NCBI RefSeq assembly: GCF_963675165.1
Contig: NC_087385.1
Coordinates: 2,542,501-2,606,500 of the forward strand
Direction of reading: 5' to 3'
Length of the DNA: 64,000 nt
Source of the DNA: Halichondria panicea
Taxonomy: Eukaryota; Porifera; Demospongiae; Suberitida; Halichondriidae
The translations under genes were made by a program, and so were the position numbers. Of the stretch, positions 22,636 through 34,553 are shown piece after piece. Below the pieces are notes generated by a model that worked only from the letters and a program-made list of their open reading frames with translations, did not search any database and was not told the DNA's origin. Numbering within the stretch: the stretch's first letter is position 1; each line of letters starts with the position of its first letter.

Positions 22636-23427
22636 CCGTTTCATACTGTGTTGCGTGTATGTTTTAATTTATTTTGTGATTGTATTGAGTAGGTATAGCG
22701 ATCGGATTGAATTATAGTACATCGATCAGTGTGAGCAAGAGTATAATGTACCCCTGGTGTGAGTGCATGTTAGAGTCTGGTTGTGCGGTATATATTATTA
22801 CCTTTAACCACAGAGGTGCACTTACGCATCTATCCAGGTTCTGTGTAAAAAAATCATGATTGCAACTGTAAACTTGCTATATATCGCATTTTGGCAAGGG
22901 CACCAGTATAGGTACATTGCTATGTAATTTTTGCAGAGCACTCAGAAATCGCATAATGTTTGATGCTTGCAGTAATACAGTATACAGGTATCCTTGGAGA
23001 TCCCACGAGTGTAGTAATATGTAGATGTTGTGCCGCGTCTGGACAATGCCCCACCCCACTGGCACTGGTCCTTTTTACAGCTAGCCAGATATTTGCTTAT
23101 TTTACTATAGGTAAAGATCCAACCCTCACAAACAGTATAATTATGTAACTGTACATGTGGCTACAGATTGCATACATGTAACAAGTGTGCCATGCTGACG
23201 AGTTCAAATAAGAACGAAACAGAGTAAAAATTGTTCTGTCCATGGCTCTTGTAATGTGGTGTTTTTGCAAGAGCGTGGTGAGTATTACGATGAAGCAAAT
23301 GTGATATATCAACATGTATCACGTTTACATGACTGAAACTTCGGAAACAAAACTGAGTATCAAAAAATGTGCAGGACAAGTCATAATATAATATTGGTTT
23401 AAAAATATTATACATACTGACTCAAAA
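22636..23427. other. Intergenic region between convergent OXA1L and CNBD1-like gene
   Basis: Contains the 3' UTRs of both genes. No exon, RNA gene or clear transposon was seen. Confidence 0.4.
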
Positions 23428-26400
23428 TTATTGCGATTGGTGTCGTGACAATCTTGGATGTGATTCTGAGTGCAGCCACTTGCTTGTCCCTCGTCTAATC
23501 CCACGCTCGGTCAGGACCTCCTTCACAATATCCCTCTATACAAGAACATTACAATTAATCACTTCTTCATACAGACATGAGCAAAACACACAGACACTGA
23601 TGCAGATAGAAAACGCATACACCCTGGAGGGCTCTAACCTGCTATCCATGCTCACACTGATGACAAAACACTGTAGGAGTGTAGGGGTACATACATGCAG
23701 GTATAGGTAGTTGGGCGGAGTATAACCCTCTGTGTCGCAGTTGGTTGGATTCTGCCCAACAGAAGGTACAGGTACAGTGCTATACCGTAGAGGGTAATTT
23801 TCGTGGTTGAAGGTCTGACCACGAATGAAGCGACCTTGCCTAATTTACTTGCAGTGCAAGCAGCAACCACGAAAATATTATCCACAAAGTGACTAAATAC
23901 TGCTCAACCACGAATATTTTATCCCCCAAAAATTACCCGCTACGGTACAAGTTTGGTCAAATTGTAATCTTACCTGAATTTTCCTCCATTGTTTTTCAAG
24001 CAGTTTGTCTGCATACATGTTGCGTAGAACTTCCTGCAAAGTCATAAAAGATGCATCTTGAAAATCACTAGAGCAGAGCTATAACATTATACCATACCTT
24101 TGTGAGCAAGGGAAGAGAAAAATCTTTACTTGGCAGTATTTGCTTCTCAACTTCACTCACTAAAATCAGGAATCGATTATGTAAAAGCAGTAACTACATC
24201 TGTTTGTACCTTTGATAGCCCGTGTCTCAATCCAACCAATCCTAGTGTGAGGCGTGCCGGTGATTATGGAGAAGGGCTGTGTCTCCCTTCCTCTCAAAAA
24301 AACCTCTCCTATGCAGTCACCAGGAACGACCTCACCTACTATCACCTGAGTGAGTGTATAAGGTTTTTATGTGCATTAATTGTACACCACATAAAGTGCT
24401 AACAAAAATAATTATAATGTACAAGTACATATAACTTGAATACCTTGCATATTACTGACCGATATTTACATACACGTAGTGGTACCAGGAACTATTGGTA
24501 GTATCTATAGACATAAGTGGTATCAAGAACTATTGGTATAGTATCTATAGACATGTAAAAGGCAAGTACGTACCTCTACTGACATGAGAGTATCAGGGAC
24601 TCGAGCCTGAGCAGTGCACCTTCCCTCCTGAATGATCCCCACTCGTGATATTCTCTCTCCCTCACTGAGGATAACTACATGTATAGTGTAGAGGTGCTTG
24701 TATAGTTAACATGTACTAGATATAGTCAATTTATATGATTCTTTGATCTCAAACACTCTGCAAATAGTAGATAGAAGTCTCAGAAGTTCGAAAATTTCGC
24801 GCTATACGGTATTTACAGCAACATTTTGGAATACGATATCATTACCTGTGTTTCTTTTGGAGGCAGTCTCCCAAGTGACGTTTTGAGCCAGTTTAGAGAG
24901 TGTGGACGGACTCACGCCATGCAACAGTGGACATGACCTCAGCAGACGCTCGTTTACACTGGTGATTTCGCTGGTGCATTTCTGTTGATAAAAAACAAGA
25001 ATGAAATCCTCAGTCAGGCATCTGAGCGCCTTTTATGGCAAACATCTATATGTGCGCCCACTCATTGGGATTACCATACTTATATACGCAGAGCTCTGAT
25101 AATAGAATGTAACAGTAGCAATAATAATTATAGGTAGCTTAACAACTACAATATTTTGCGGGTGAAAAACTTTTGCGAATGAGCCAAATCAGCAGAAAAT
25201 TTGACCCTTTGCGATCTAACTATTGCGTTCTGGAAAGGATTATGTGTATTTACTAGTTGTCTTTCGGATTTTATTGTTGCGAATTGATCAAAGTTCGCAA
25301 TGTTTGATGCTCGTAAAACATTCTAGTAATACAGTATTATGCATGTGTGTAAACTCCACACGTATCCCACCTATCAGACACAATACTTACTTGGAGCACT
25401 CTCTGATAATCAACTTGAGCGATCCTCAATAGAGTACATGTTTGGTCGTTGTAATACATTGGGTAGTTATTTTTAATCGTGCGATCCGCATTACCTCCTT
25501 CCAGGCTGCCGAAGCTGGTCCCTGCTCTCAACTGTAGGGAAGTTGCATTGTGACTTGATGTGCAATAGACAAAATTCGATGCTGCTATAGACACTTTAGA
25601 ACTCACGATAAGAGAAGAGAGTTCCATTGTGGTTGGATCTTGAGACAACTTTTCCACTGATCCTTGCAGGATGATGTACACTCCACTGTGAACTGGCACT
25701 ATGGAGCGCAAAAAACCTTTACTTATTTGTGTCCAGCAATTATTGGCTTAGTAATCTCTGTAACGTTTTATAAGGGCACTACTGCATGTAAAAGTGAGGT
25801 TCGACAAATGTCATGAGGGAAAATACGGGTATGGTAAAAGTCACAGCCCTGTGTATATGATATGTGCTGATAGGGAATGGTATATTATATGTACATACAT
25901 ATCTTACACGAGTATCCTCTCTGCGGTAGCGCCTCAACATAGACTCGCGATGCAAGCCCAGGTAAGATGGTTGACAGTGGGAGCTGAGAGGCAGGGAAGA
26001 GCTCACTGAAGTGCAGCAGGTGCTGGCACAGTCGCTTCACTTCGGTATTTGTCCTTTGGATAGGCCTATAGGGGTACAAAACTTAATGGCTAACAACACA
26101 AACAAAACAAAGAAATCTGTGTGCATGATTTGTATGTACTGCATGATCTGTATACTGAGTGTGAAATGAACATAATGATTCTGTGACACAGGTAACTACA
26201 TGTAGTCTACATGTTTGTGTATTGTGAACATTGAGCTTCAGGGGATTCCAACCTATACCTGTAGGACCTTACGAATGTGTACAATTGCTACATGTAGATC
26301 GAGTCGTCATGCTCACAGTTTCCTGACAATGTCAGCCATAGCCTGCAGACGTGTACTGAGGTCAATCTCATCCTGTTCTCCCTTCTCTCTCCCATGAATG

Positions 26401-26805
26401 GCTATCATGTAAGATGATATGTCTCCATGGTGACTGCATCGTGCTGAAGATATAATATAACACATACTTTTTCACAATTTACTGTGTGATTGTGGTTGAG
26501 CCATAGAATATGTTAAAAATAACTCACAATAGCAGGTGTGTATCGGTGGTTTGGTTGTGTTCTCCACCGAGCGACATCTTCTCCTCTTGAATATCTTTGA
26601 ATACTCAGCCATAAACTGATCATGTTTCTCTCTACTGATCCTGAAGGCAAAGATAAATGGCAATGAGTAATCACATCGTACCACCTAAGACTTGCCCTGT
26701 TGAGGGTAACGTCTGGTGTTCAGCTTTTGCTGGCAGATGTCTTGAGCACAGTTCTCTTAGTTTCAAGTAATCAATTTCCACTTTTGGCACTTTTGGCCCT
26801 TGCAT
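23428..26805 (-). CDS. CNBD1-like protein with two degenerate cyclic-nucleotide-binding folds
   Basis: Exons seen, 5' to 3': 26685-26805 or slightly longer, 26528-26640, about 26320-26445, about 25890-26065, about 25392-25699, about 24847-24981, about 24574-24680, 24213-24350, 24098-24161, 23974-24033 and 23428-23535. The N terminus has KHDQFMAEYSKIFKRR and later HGDISSYMIAIHGREKGE; both resemble CNBD1 as I recall it. Fold 1 is around SGVYIILQGSVEKLSQ and LRAGTSFGSLEG. Fold 2 is around CPLLHGVSPSTLSKLAQNVT, ILSEGERISRVGIIQEGRC and VVPGDCIGEVFLRGRE. Neither has the intact phosphate-binding cassette with its Arg-Ala-Ala core, so cNMP binding is doubtful. The first exon join needs a very short (34-nt) intron to keep frame. 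The family is clear; the exact orthologue is less so. Confidence 0.65.
23785..23945. mobile_element. MITE, TIR CCGTAGAGGGTAATTTTCG, TA target
   Basis: Begins ccgtagagggtaattttcgt, ends aaaaattacccgctacgg, flanked by TA. Lies in the last intron of the CNBD1-like gene. Confidence 0.78.
25147..25333. mobile_element. Element with ATATTTTGC / GTAAAACATTCTAGT ends
   Basis: Starts near caatattttgcgggtgaaaa and ends cgtaaaacattctagtaata. It is the most intact copy of the type at 18723-19075 and 21818-21988, with a fragment at about 48750. In an intron of the CNBD1-like gene. Confidence 0.6.
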
Positions 26806-26950
26806 CCAAACGCAGCTGTCTATACGCGTAGAAAGAGAGAGTGTGTGTACAGTTATAATAAGCATAGTTTTGTGGGTTTAGTATGTTATCAGCGTTATAC
26901 TGGTTCCTACTACAATATACAGACCATTAAGGCACAGAGTACAACAGAGC

Positions 26951-28291
26951 ATGAACAGAATGAGTGTAATTGTCACAGTTTTAGTCTTAGTCGTTTATGC
27001 AAATGCATTAGAGTTTCCATCTGAGTGGGAAGTCTGGAAGAAGGTATAACTGTGTATACAAGTTAGAGAGCAAACACTACACAAACAGCACACAGACTGT
27101 GACACTGATAGCCATGTTTTAAATTTATACAAATACAGGATCACAGCAAAGAGTACAAAGATGAGCTAGAGGAACTCAACAGATACAACATATGGAATGA
27201 CAACAAAATATTCGTTGAGGAACACAATACAAATAGTAAAAATTTCACCCTTGCAATGAATGAATATTTGCCGATCTTGAGAGCCATGAATTTGTGTCAA
27301 TGATAAATGGCTATAAATCAGTCAGTTCAAACACAGCTAGAATCAAGATGTTCACGTATGACAGCAGTGTGGAGCTTCCTAACTCTGTTGACTGGAGGAC
27401 AAAGGGATACGTGACAAGAGTGAAGAATGAAGGACGGCATTGCTTTTCCCAGTGGCGTAGGCAGAGGGGGGGCTGAGGGGCTAGAGCCCCCCCCTTTTGT
27501 GCTTTATCAACACTTGAATTACCGCGATCTGTCCATGTATTCTGCATGCATAGTTACTAGAATGATGTCATTGAATGGAAATGTGGGCAGGGCCATCTAA
27601 TGCATGCTGACTGCTGAGGAAAAGTGATGATCTTTTTTTTAGGTGTTACACTCTGGCCCTGCTCAAATAATTTGAGCCCTGCCCTTCCCAAAATCCTGGC
27701 TACGCCACTGTTTCCAGTTGGGCTTTCAGTGTTACTGGATCTATCGAGGGGCAGCATTGTCGTAAAACTGGAATTCTGATTTCTCTCAGTGAGCAAAATC
27801 TTATCGATTGCTCAAAAGATAACGCAGGATGCATTGGTGGGTACGAGGATAGAGCTTTTGATTTTGTAGTGAAGAATAATGGTATCGACACCAAGGCAAG
27901 CTACCCCTACACGGCTCAGGAAGGTGTTTGTCATTTTAATCAAAGTCATGTCGGTGCCAATATCAATGGTTATGTGAATATCACTTCAAAGGATGAGAAT
28001 GCCTTACAGCAAGCCGTTGCAACTATAGGACTAATCACAGCCACCATTAATGGCAGTCGTCTAAGTTTCCAGCTTTATCACAGTGGGGTATACTACGAGC
28101 CAGACTGCTCTGATCTAGGTCTTGATCGGAGTGTTCTAGTTGTCGGCTATGGAAGTGAGAAAGGCCAGGATTATTGGCTGGTGAAGAATAGTTGGGGCAC
28201 CCACTGGGGGGAGGAGGGATACATAAAGATGGCCAGGAACAGAGATAACAACTGCGGAATCGCTACACAACCTAGATATCCCACAGTCTAA
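26951..28291 (+). pseudogene. Broken cathepsin L-like cysteine protease
   Basis: A papain-family (C1A) gene that can no longer encode an active protease. Exon 1 (26951-27043) starts with a signal peptide (VIVTVLVLVVYANA). From 27139 comes the I29 inhibitor segment (RYNIWNDNKIFVEEHN, FTLAMNE). About 2 extra bases near 27266 shift the frame in the conserved NEFADL block. The mature start ELPNSVDWRTKGYVT is present. A 261-bp element (27450-27710) then interrupts the active-site region. Without it the site reads HCFSSWAF, with Ser in place of catalytic Cys and one extra residue. The catalytic His position reads LDRSVLVVGYG (Arg); the Asn motif VKNSWG is intact. Disulphide and C-terminal blocks (GCIGG, NCGIATQPRYP) remain. 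Transcription cannot be judged here. Confidence 0.82.
27450..27710. mobile_element. MITE with CAGTGGCGTAG ends and 5-bp target duplication
   Basis: Ends cagtggcgtaggcag and ctggctacgccactg are inverse. The direct repeat tttcc lies on both sides (27445-27449, 27711-27715). It is inserted inside the cathepsin-like exon next to the active-site codons. Confidence 0.85.
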
Positions 28292-30283
28292 TTAGTTGCC
28301 GCAACTTGTTAGACTTGTACATTGTTTCTTCCATTGATTTCAGAGAATGTGTCTATAGTGAGTATATTGGATGTATAGGGAAACAATTTAGCTAGACCAA
28401 TAATAATTATTGAACAAGAAAGTCTTATAGGGACTTAAGATTTGGTATTTAGCTTAGATCTAGTAGATACATGTAAGTATGCATTGCTATCGCTATCATA
28501 CAATAACTGGTCCTCCCGTAAATTAATCTCCTGGACCGTCTATGGCAGAAAATCCGTTGTAATTGGTCCCCCCAGAGCATCTACGACAAATTTTATAAGT
28601 TGCCCATAACAATCTGGGGACTATCTATGCTGCTATAGTTGTCTACAACAATTGAATATTGTCACGGACTGTCCCCCCTGGACCATCTGTGCCCCTTTAG
28701 ATGGTCTTCCACGTTAATTAAGAGAAATGGATGCAAGATAGTGATAGTTCTAGAGCTAGCCTAGCCATGGACTCCACAGTTTGTCGTCATGTCATCACAT
28801 CAATGTCATCACCATCTAGTCAAAATTATAACAGCTGCTTCTGTTTTAATGTATACCTTGCCATAGTTTAGCGAAGATAATAAACCTGCGCTGCTATGCC
28901 ACATTATATCTATGCTACAATGCTAGTATTCTTCAGTTACGGGATATAGCATATACTGGGGACCATATAATATTGTTTCTACTGTGTATGGGAGAGATAC
29001 CATCTACGGCGTTATATAGCTACCATAAAACTTACAAAGCCAGAGATCACTTCCTTTGTAGTTATTTAATATGGCTGTTTAAGTCCTGGTGTTGCATAAA
29101 AAGAAGGAATTTCTAATTGGAAGTCAGTCGAGGTACAGTAGACCCTCGCTATAGAGCGGAACCAGGCTACATCCAAATATACATCCAGATTAACGAATGA
29201 TTCAAGTAATTATCCATTAACGAAGACACTTGCACGTGTAGAAATATAATTAAAGCTATTACTGTGGCCAGAAGGGAAGCTGTTATTAGTCTTTTATCTC
29301 CATTTCTCTCCAATAGAGTGAGTCTTGTGAGCTCTTTAATTTTCTTTGCAGTGGCCATTGTACTGAGACACCTGAGAGCACGTTATTATTGCTGATTTAG
29401 CAAAGAGTGTGCATGCGCAGTAGTCTGACATGCCCTCTTCTTTTTATTTGTCCGGATTTGCGAGGTTTCTCACTAAAGTGATCCGGATTAGCGAGGGTCT
29501 ACTGTAGCGTCTATATAATCACTATTGCACTGATTCTGTGGCTCTTGCTGGAATATTGCTGGAATATTGGCAGTATCAATCACATTTTACTACGTGTTTA
29601 GAGGGGTTAACACCAGCATAAAATGAAAGTGGATGAAATGAAAGTGGAAAAAAATTGATCGTGTTAATTTTTAAGAAGGCAATTTATTGTGCTAACGTGG
29701 CTGCAATGGCTGCGAAGGAACCCGGTTACAAAAAGATCAGGCCAAAACAAGAGCTACATACAGTTAGCTGCCCACATGTTTCGAACCTGACCTCATGGCT
29801 AATTAATATGCATCTGACTCTAATATCCGTCAGTGCCACGGAATCAGTGAATAGTGATCAGACGTTCTTCCCCCACCTCAGTCACTATTGCGAGACTACC
29901 AGTTTGACAGTGAACATGATCCAAATTGCTATTTAACGAGGGTGTCGCTTATTTGGAGGGTCACCTGTAAGATCTAGACCTACAATGCCAAGGCCTAGGC
30001 TACCAGGAAGATCTAGCTAGATTTTACCTTGTGCTCCAGAATGCACAGTCCCCTCTTTGCACCCTCCATGCCCAGTCTGCTTCTTCCACCGAGCAATCCT
30101 TGTGTAAAGTGCAGCCATGCTCATCACAGGAGAGGTGCATGAATCACAGACTCTATCGATCCTATGCCACTTGTTCACACTCCATGTTTACTGTGTACAC
30201 TTGCCTTGCAGAAAGTCCAGTGAGCCACGCCTCCATATTGAATTGACATTGGTGACTGTCGACCTTTACCTTATACCTGACTC
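28292..30283. other. Intergenic region with repeats
   Basis: No gene recognised. 28500-28990 resembles the repeat at 6785-7290, and 29136-29504 is a pogo-like MITE. An open frame at 29655-29936 shows no known domain and was not called. Confidence 0.4.
29136..29504. mobile_element. pogo/Tc1-mariner-like MITE, TIR CAGTAGACCCTCGC
   Basis: Ends cagtagaccctcgct and its inverse agcgagggtctactg, flanked by TA. It shares internal blocks with 2982-3359 (ctgtggccagaagggaagct; tccggatttgcgaggttt). Confidence 0.82.
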
Positions 30284-33200
30284 ATGGAGAGTGAAGAAAA
30301 CTTCCAGCTGCAGCAGGAAAGCTCTGCTCAACAAGAGGCAGATCTGAAAAGAGCTCAGGTACACACACACTACTCCTAGTAGTTGGCAAAGTTGACATAT
30401 AATATCTGTGTAATCCAGGCTGATCAAACATTTTCATGAATTTGGGGGCGGTGTGCATGAAATCGCTCGCCACTCATATTTGGGTCATATTTGGGTGAGT
30501 GTGAGACCACTCATTGTAGCTTCATTGTGCTTGAGTACGTTCTGGTTATAGATATTGTGTTAAACTCGCAGGATGCTGTGACTGAGCTGTACGTGTTCCA
30601 TCGTCAGTATCTAGAGACACACCCTCTGGAGCAGGCAGGGAGAAAAACTGTGGATGTGGAGGAAAAGCTCAAAGAGACTCTCAGTCTATTAGATTCTGTT
30701 CAAGGTCTGATACATAAGGGATATGGGGCACCGTTTGTCTCATAACTCCTAGGAAACATGACAAATGTAAAATGTTGAGGTTATATAAGACTGACAGTCT
30801 ACATTTATATACAGGGAGTGAAGTATATATACAGACAGGCATTTTATATAATTATACTGACCGTCCACATTTATAAAGCATTTTATACTGACAGTGTACA
30901 TTTATAAATACTGAGAGCCTACATTTGTATAAGCTTGTATAAGCGTGCCACGCTTATAACAGAGAGGTGAAGTATAAAGTGTGCCACGCTTATATAAATG
31001 TAGTCTGTGGGTATATAAACGTCACCTCTCTGTTTATAAGCATGGCACGTTTATATAAATGTAGACTCTCAGTATATATTCGATTCTCTATTTATAAATG
31101 TACACTGTCAATATAAATGTATTTATAAATGTGGACGGTCAGCATATGTAATGCCTGTCTGTATATATACTTCACTTCCTGTATATAAATGTAGACTGTC
31201 AGTCTTATATAACCTCAAAATTTTACATTTTACATAATTATTTCCTAGGAGTTATGAGACAAACGGCGCCCCATAGATACAAGTCACTCATGCTCAGTAC
31301 CATATTCTTAACGTTATTGATTAATGTGACATGATTATACCCATGCTGCAGCGTATGGCTTTGTCCTTAGACCTTTGGACGTCCCAACTACAGATAATGA
31401 ATGACTTCCCCTATATTGAGAATGCATAGTGATTAGTGTTATTGTGTGTTTCCAGACTCGCTGCCCAAAGTTCAGTGGTGGTGTTTGAGGGGACGTGCTC
31501 TCAACATCCTCCCCGACCACAGTCAAGAGGCTCAAGACAGCCTCTCCAAGGCCATCAAGCATGACCCTACTCTTATACAGGCATGGAATGACTTGGGAGA
31601 GACTTACTGGAAGGCTGGCAATGTGATACAGGCGCACGACTGCTTTGTGGGCTCTCTTTCTCATGTCAGTGTCTTCACTTCCTATTTGGAGAATGCAGTT
31701 ACTTTATAGAAAGCGTGCATTCTGTTACTGTAGCTCTTAGTGATTTGTACTCTTCACTCTTGGTAGCCCAATGTCTGTTTGTAGCATATCGTTGTTTAAT
31801 CATCAATGATCTGATTTTGACATTTTATGTTGCAGGCTAAGAGTAAAGAGTCATTAAGGAATCTCTCCATGGTGCTGCGTCAGCTGGGCAAAGGTACGTA
31901 CGTCCTGCATCATCACCCTCGGCTATACCAGTATCACGGTGTACTTTGCAAAATCTTAATACTGATTCCCACATGTGTCTGTTATTATTGATTGTGTTGT
32001 CTCAGATGCTGGTGAACGAGAGGCTAAAATCAAAGAGAGTGTAGAGAAGGCAAAGGAGGCAGTGGGTATGGACGTCAGTGATGGCACTTCATGGAGTGAG
32101 TGGTGTATCAATCTTGAGTAGTAGTTGGCATTATACAGTAACTACCCTCTTCTAGCAAGTACCCTGTAGTTATAACGCTACCTAATAATGGGACAGATGC
32201 ACGTACTTATAGACAGCTAAACGTTATTGTACTCGAGCTATGTACATGTTATTTCTCTCAGTGGTGCTTGGCAATGCATACCTCTCGCTGTTTTTTGTGA
32301 GCAACCAGGACCCCCAAATACTCAAGCAGTGCACCTCAGCCTACAGTCAAGCTGTGAGCACAATGATAGTCTAAAATGCAGCACTTACTGTACATGTAGA
32401 ATGTTTGGTTATTGAATCAAAATGTGTTGCGTGTATCCTATAGTTCTGTAAATAATTACGGTATGTTTGTTCTAATTGCACAGGAGAAGGACTCTTTTGT
32501 CAGTAACAATCCTGATCTGCATTTCAACAAGGCAACAGTGAGTGACTTTTTGTACCTACTGTATGCAATTGGGTTTACAATACGTACAAGTATCACTTTG
32601 TATTTCTCACAGACTCATTTTGTCCATTAACAGTACCAAAGCTGGTAACGAAATTGCAATCACATGTCCAATAAATAAATGGCCTGCTTTATTGTGTTAA
32701 TTAGCACTAGCTTGTATTCTCACGCAGCTGTACCAGTATGAGGAGAACTACCCTGCGATGTTGGAGCAGCTGTCTCTATCCTGTACCCTAGATCCGAACT
32801 GGGCAACTCCAAGAGAAAAGAGAGAGAGCATGCTCAAGTTTCTGACGACCAATGCTAGACTCATTGAGAGCAAGGTGAGCTCCAATGCCCAAAACAAAAG
32901 GATTTGGTGCTAGTAGTGTACGATGTTTCATCGCTTGGACCCCCACGTTACTTTGCACGTTACCCAGGGCAAGGCAAAGGCAAAGCTGTTGGCATCTCTG
33001 TCCTCGTCTCTGGCCCAGACCCGCAAGTATGTGGGGAGTGAGGTGGGGAGGGTCCTGGTGGATACGTCAGGATTACAGAAGGGAGTCAACAATGGACGCG
33101 TGTTCCTGGGGGGTCTCGTATGTGTTGTGCCATTCAAGGAGAGAGTGTCTTAGTGAGTGAGGGTGTGGAGAATGCAGTGTGTGTGGAGTGGAAGTGTCAA

Positions 33201-34359
33201 GTATAACAGACGACATGGGTACATGTACATGTAGCATACACTGTTCACACCTGTTGCACAGTTCCATGCTTCTGTTACCCAATGTGTTACTTGCTCCCTA
33301 CAGACTATGGTTTTTTTTTCATTTTCTCTTAATTATGACGTGTTGGTGGTTGTTCATGTTACTTTGTTGTGTCTCATAGCTTTGTTTACAAGCAGTAAGC
33401 ATATGAAATATGGCAGTCTTCACCACAATAAAACCAAGCCCCTCTTTGTTATCACAGCTGTGTGATTGTGATCCTGGATAACCATTGTGGGTAGAAGATA
33501 AGAGTGAATGTATTCCTTTTACTTCTCATTAACTCCCCCAAGTTCCTTCTTTAGTAAGGGAACAGATTTGGAATGATGATAACAAGGTGTACCACTTCCC
33601 AGGAATTGCCCTGGAAGCCAAGATACTGTCATTTTTTAAAATCTGTCAACAAATTTGTTTGCCAAATGGATCCCTTGTTTGTGTATACAGTAATTAATCA
33701 AAAGTTGGTGCATTGTACATGCGTACCGTTCCCACCTTTTTGACCAATGTGTGTGTGTATACCAATCAACCTTTATCTCTGCAGTATCATTATGATTAAT
33801 AGACTATGTCTGCAGTGCCTGCGTGCTAGTGGATACCAGTGGGAGTGCCGTTGGACTAACACTTTACAACTTGGCCCAGACCACTCATCTCAGTGTGGGA
33901 GATATCATTGCTATACCAGACCCGCTGCTCAGATTTACACAGGTCCAGGACAAGGCGAGTCTTATAATCATTAAAAAATTTTTTATTGAAGTATCAAGTG
34001 AAGTTCAAACCTACTAAGACTCTGAGTAAACAGTCTCACAGCCGTGATACACTTGTCTGCATATATGCTATGCCAAGGGTGTGGCATTAGATGGCATAAT
34101 AGGCAATCTGAGTGACCTCTTTATCGGTTCCATTTGTGGTACAAATGTAATCATTAATGAAATTGTGTTTTTACAGTGACCATTATACACATAACTGTAA
34201 CACACACACACACACACACACACATGCACATTGCAGTCTGATACTATTCAGTTCCACAACATTCGGGTGGACAACCCCAGCCAGCTACTCATTAATGGAC
34301 AGAGACTCACTAAAGACAAACTAGCTCAGTCCACAGTCTCCATCACTGCATTCAGTTAG
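30284..34359 (+). CDS. TTC5: Tetratricopeptide repeat protein 5 (Strap)
   Basis: TPR plus OB-fold protein; in vertebrates a p300/p53 stress cofactor and the ribosome-side adaptor for tubulin mRNA autoregulation. Eleven exons: 30284-30358, 30572-30704, 31456-31664, 31836-31893, 32006-32095, 32262-32353, 32484-32537, 32728-32874, 32968-33152, 33816-33954 and 34237-34359. They sum in frame to 434 residues (human 440). Landmarks are LRGRALNILPDHSQEAQDSL, WNDLGETYWKAGNVIQAHDC, ESLRNLSMVLRQLGK, VLGNAYLSLFFVSNQDP and NPDLHFNKATLYQYEENYP, then the C-terminal OB part with LSVGDIIAIPDPLLRFTQVQ. Intron 10 uses a GC donor (AAG|GCGAGT). Intron 2 holds a 548-bp palindrome. Confidence 0.93.
30725..31272. 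repeat. 548-bp imperfect palindrome (foldback element)
   Basis: The ends ggggcaccgtttgtctcata and tatgagacaaacggcgcccc are inverse, and complementarity continues to the centre near 31000. Inside, short units built on catttataaatgt, gacagtctac and cgtgccacgcttat recur in both orientations. It lies wholly within TTC5 intron 2. No coding capacity. Confidence 0.85.
34199..34222. repeat. CA microsatellite
   Basis: About 12 CA units just upstream of the TTC5 exon 11 acceptor. Confidence 0.9.
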
Positions 34360-34553
34360 CACTGCAAACAAAATACCAATTACACCATTATTACTTATCG
34401 TAAAACAGTGTGAACAATATTATGAACAATATGGATCTATTGCCATTACACACCCTGCACCTGCACTAACATTATCATAAACTTTCAGTTTAACACAACA
34501 CACCAAAATATTGTTATCAGTTCACCATCCTTGTACATGTACATCATGGGGCT

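Noticed and set aside
27311-28291. Silicatein (sponge silica-forming protease homologue)
   Set aside because: The active-site Cys is Ser as in silicateins, but the essential His is Arg, the surrounding active-site sequence differs and the frame is broken. Called a cathepsin-like pseudogene instead.
29655-29936. Open reading frame of 93 codons
   Set aside because: No signal, domain or splice context; its composition looks like non-coding intergenic DNA.
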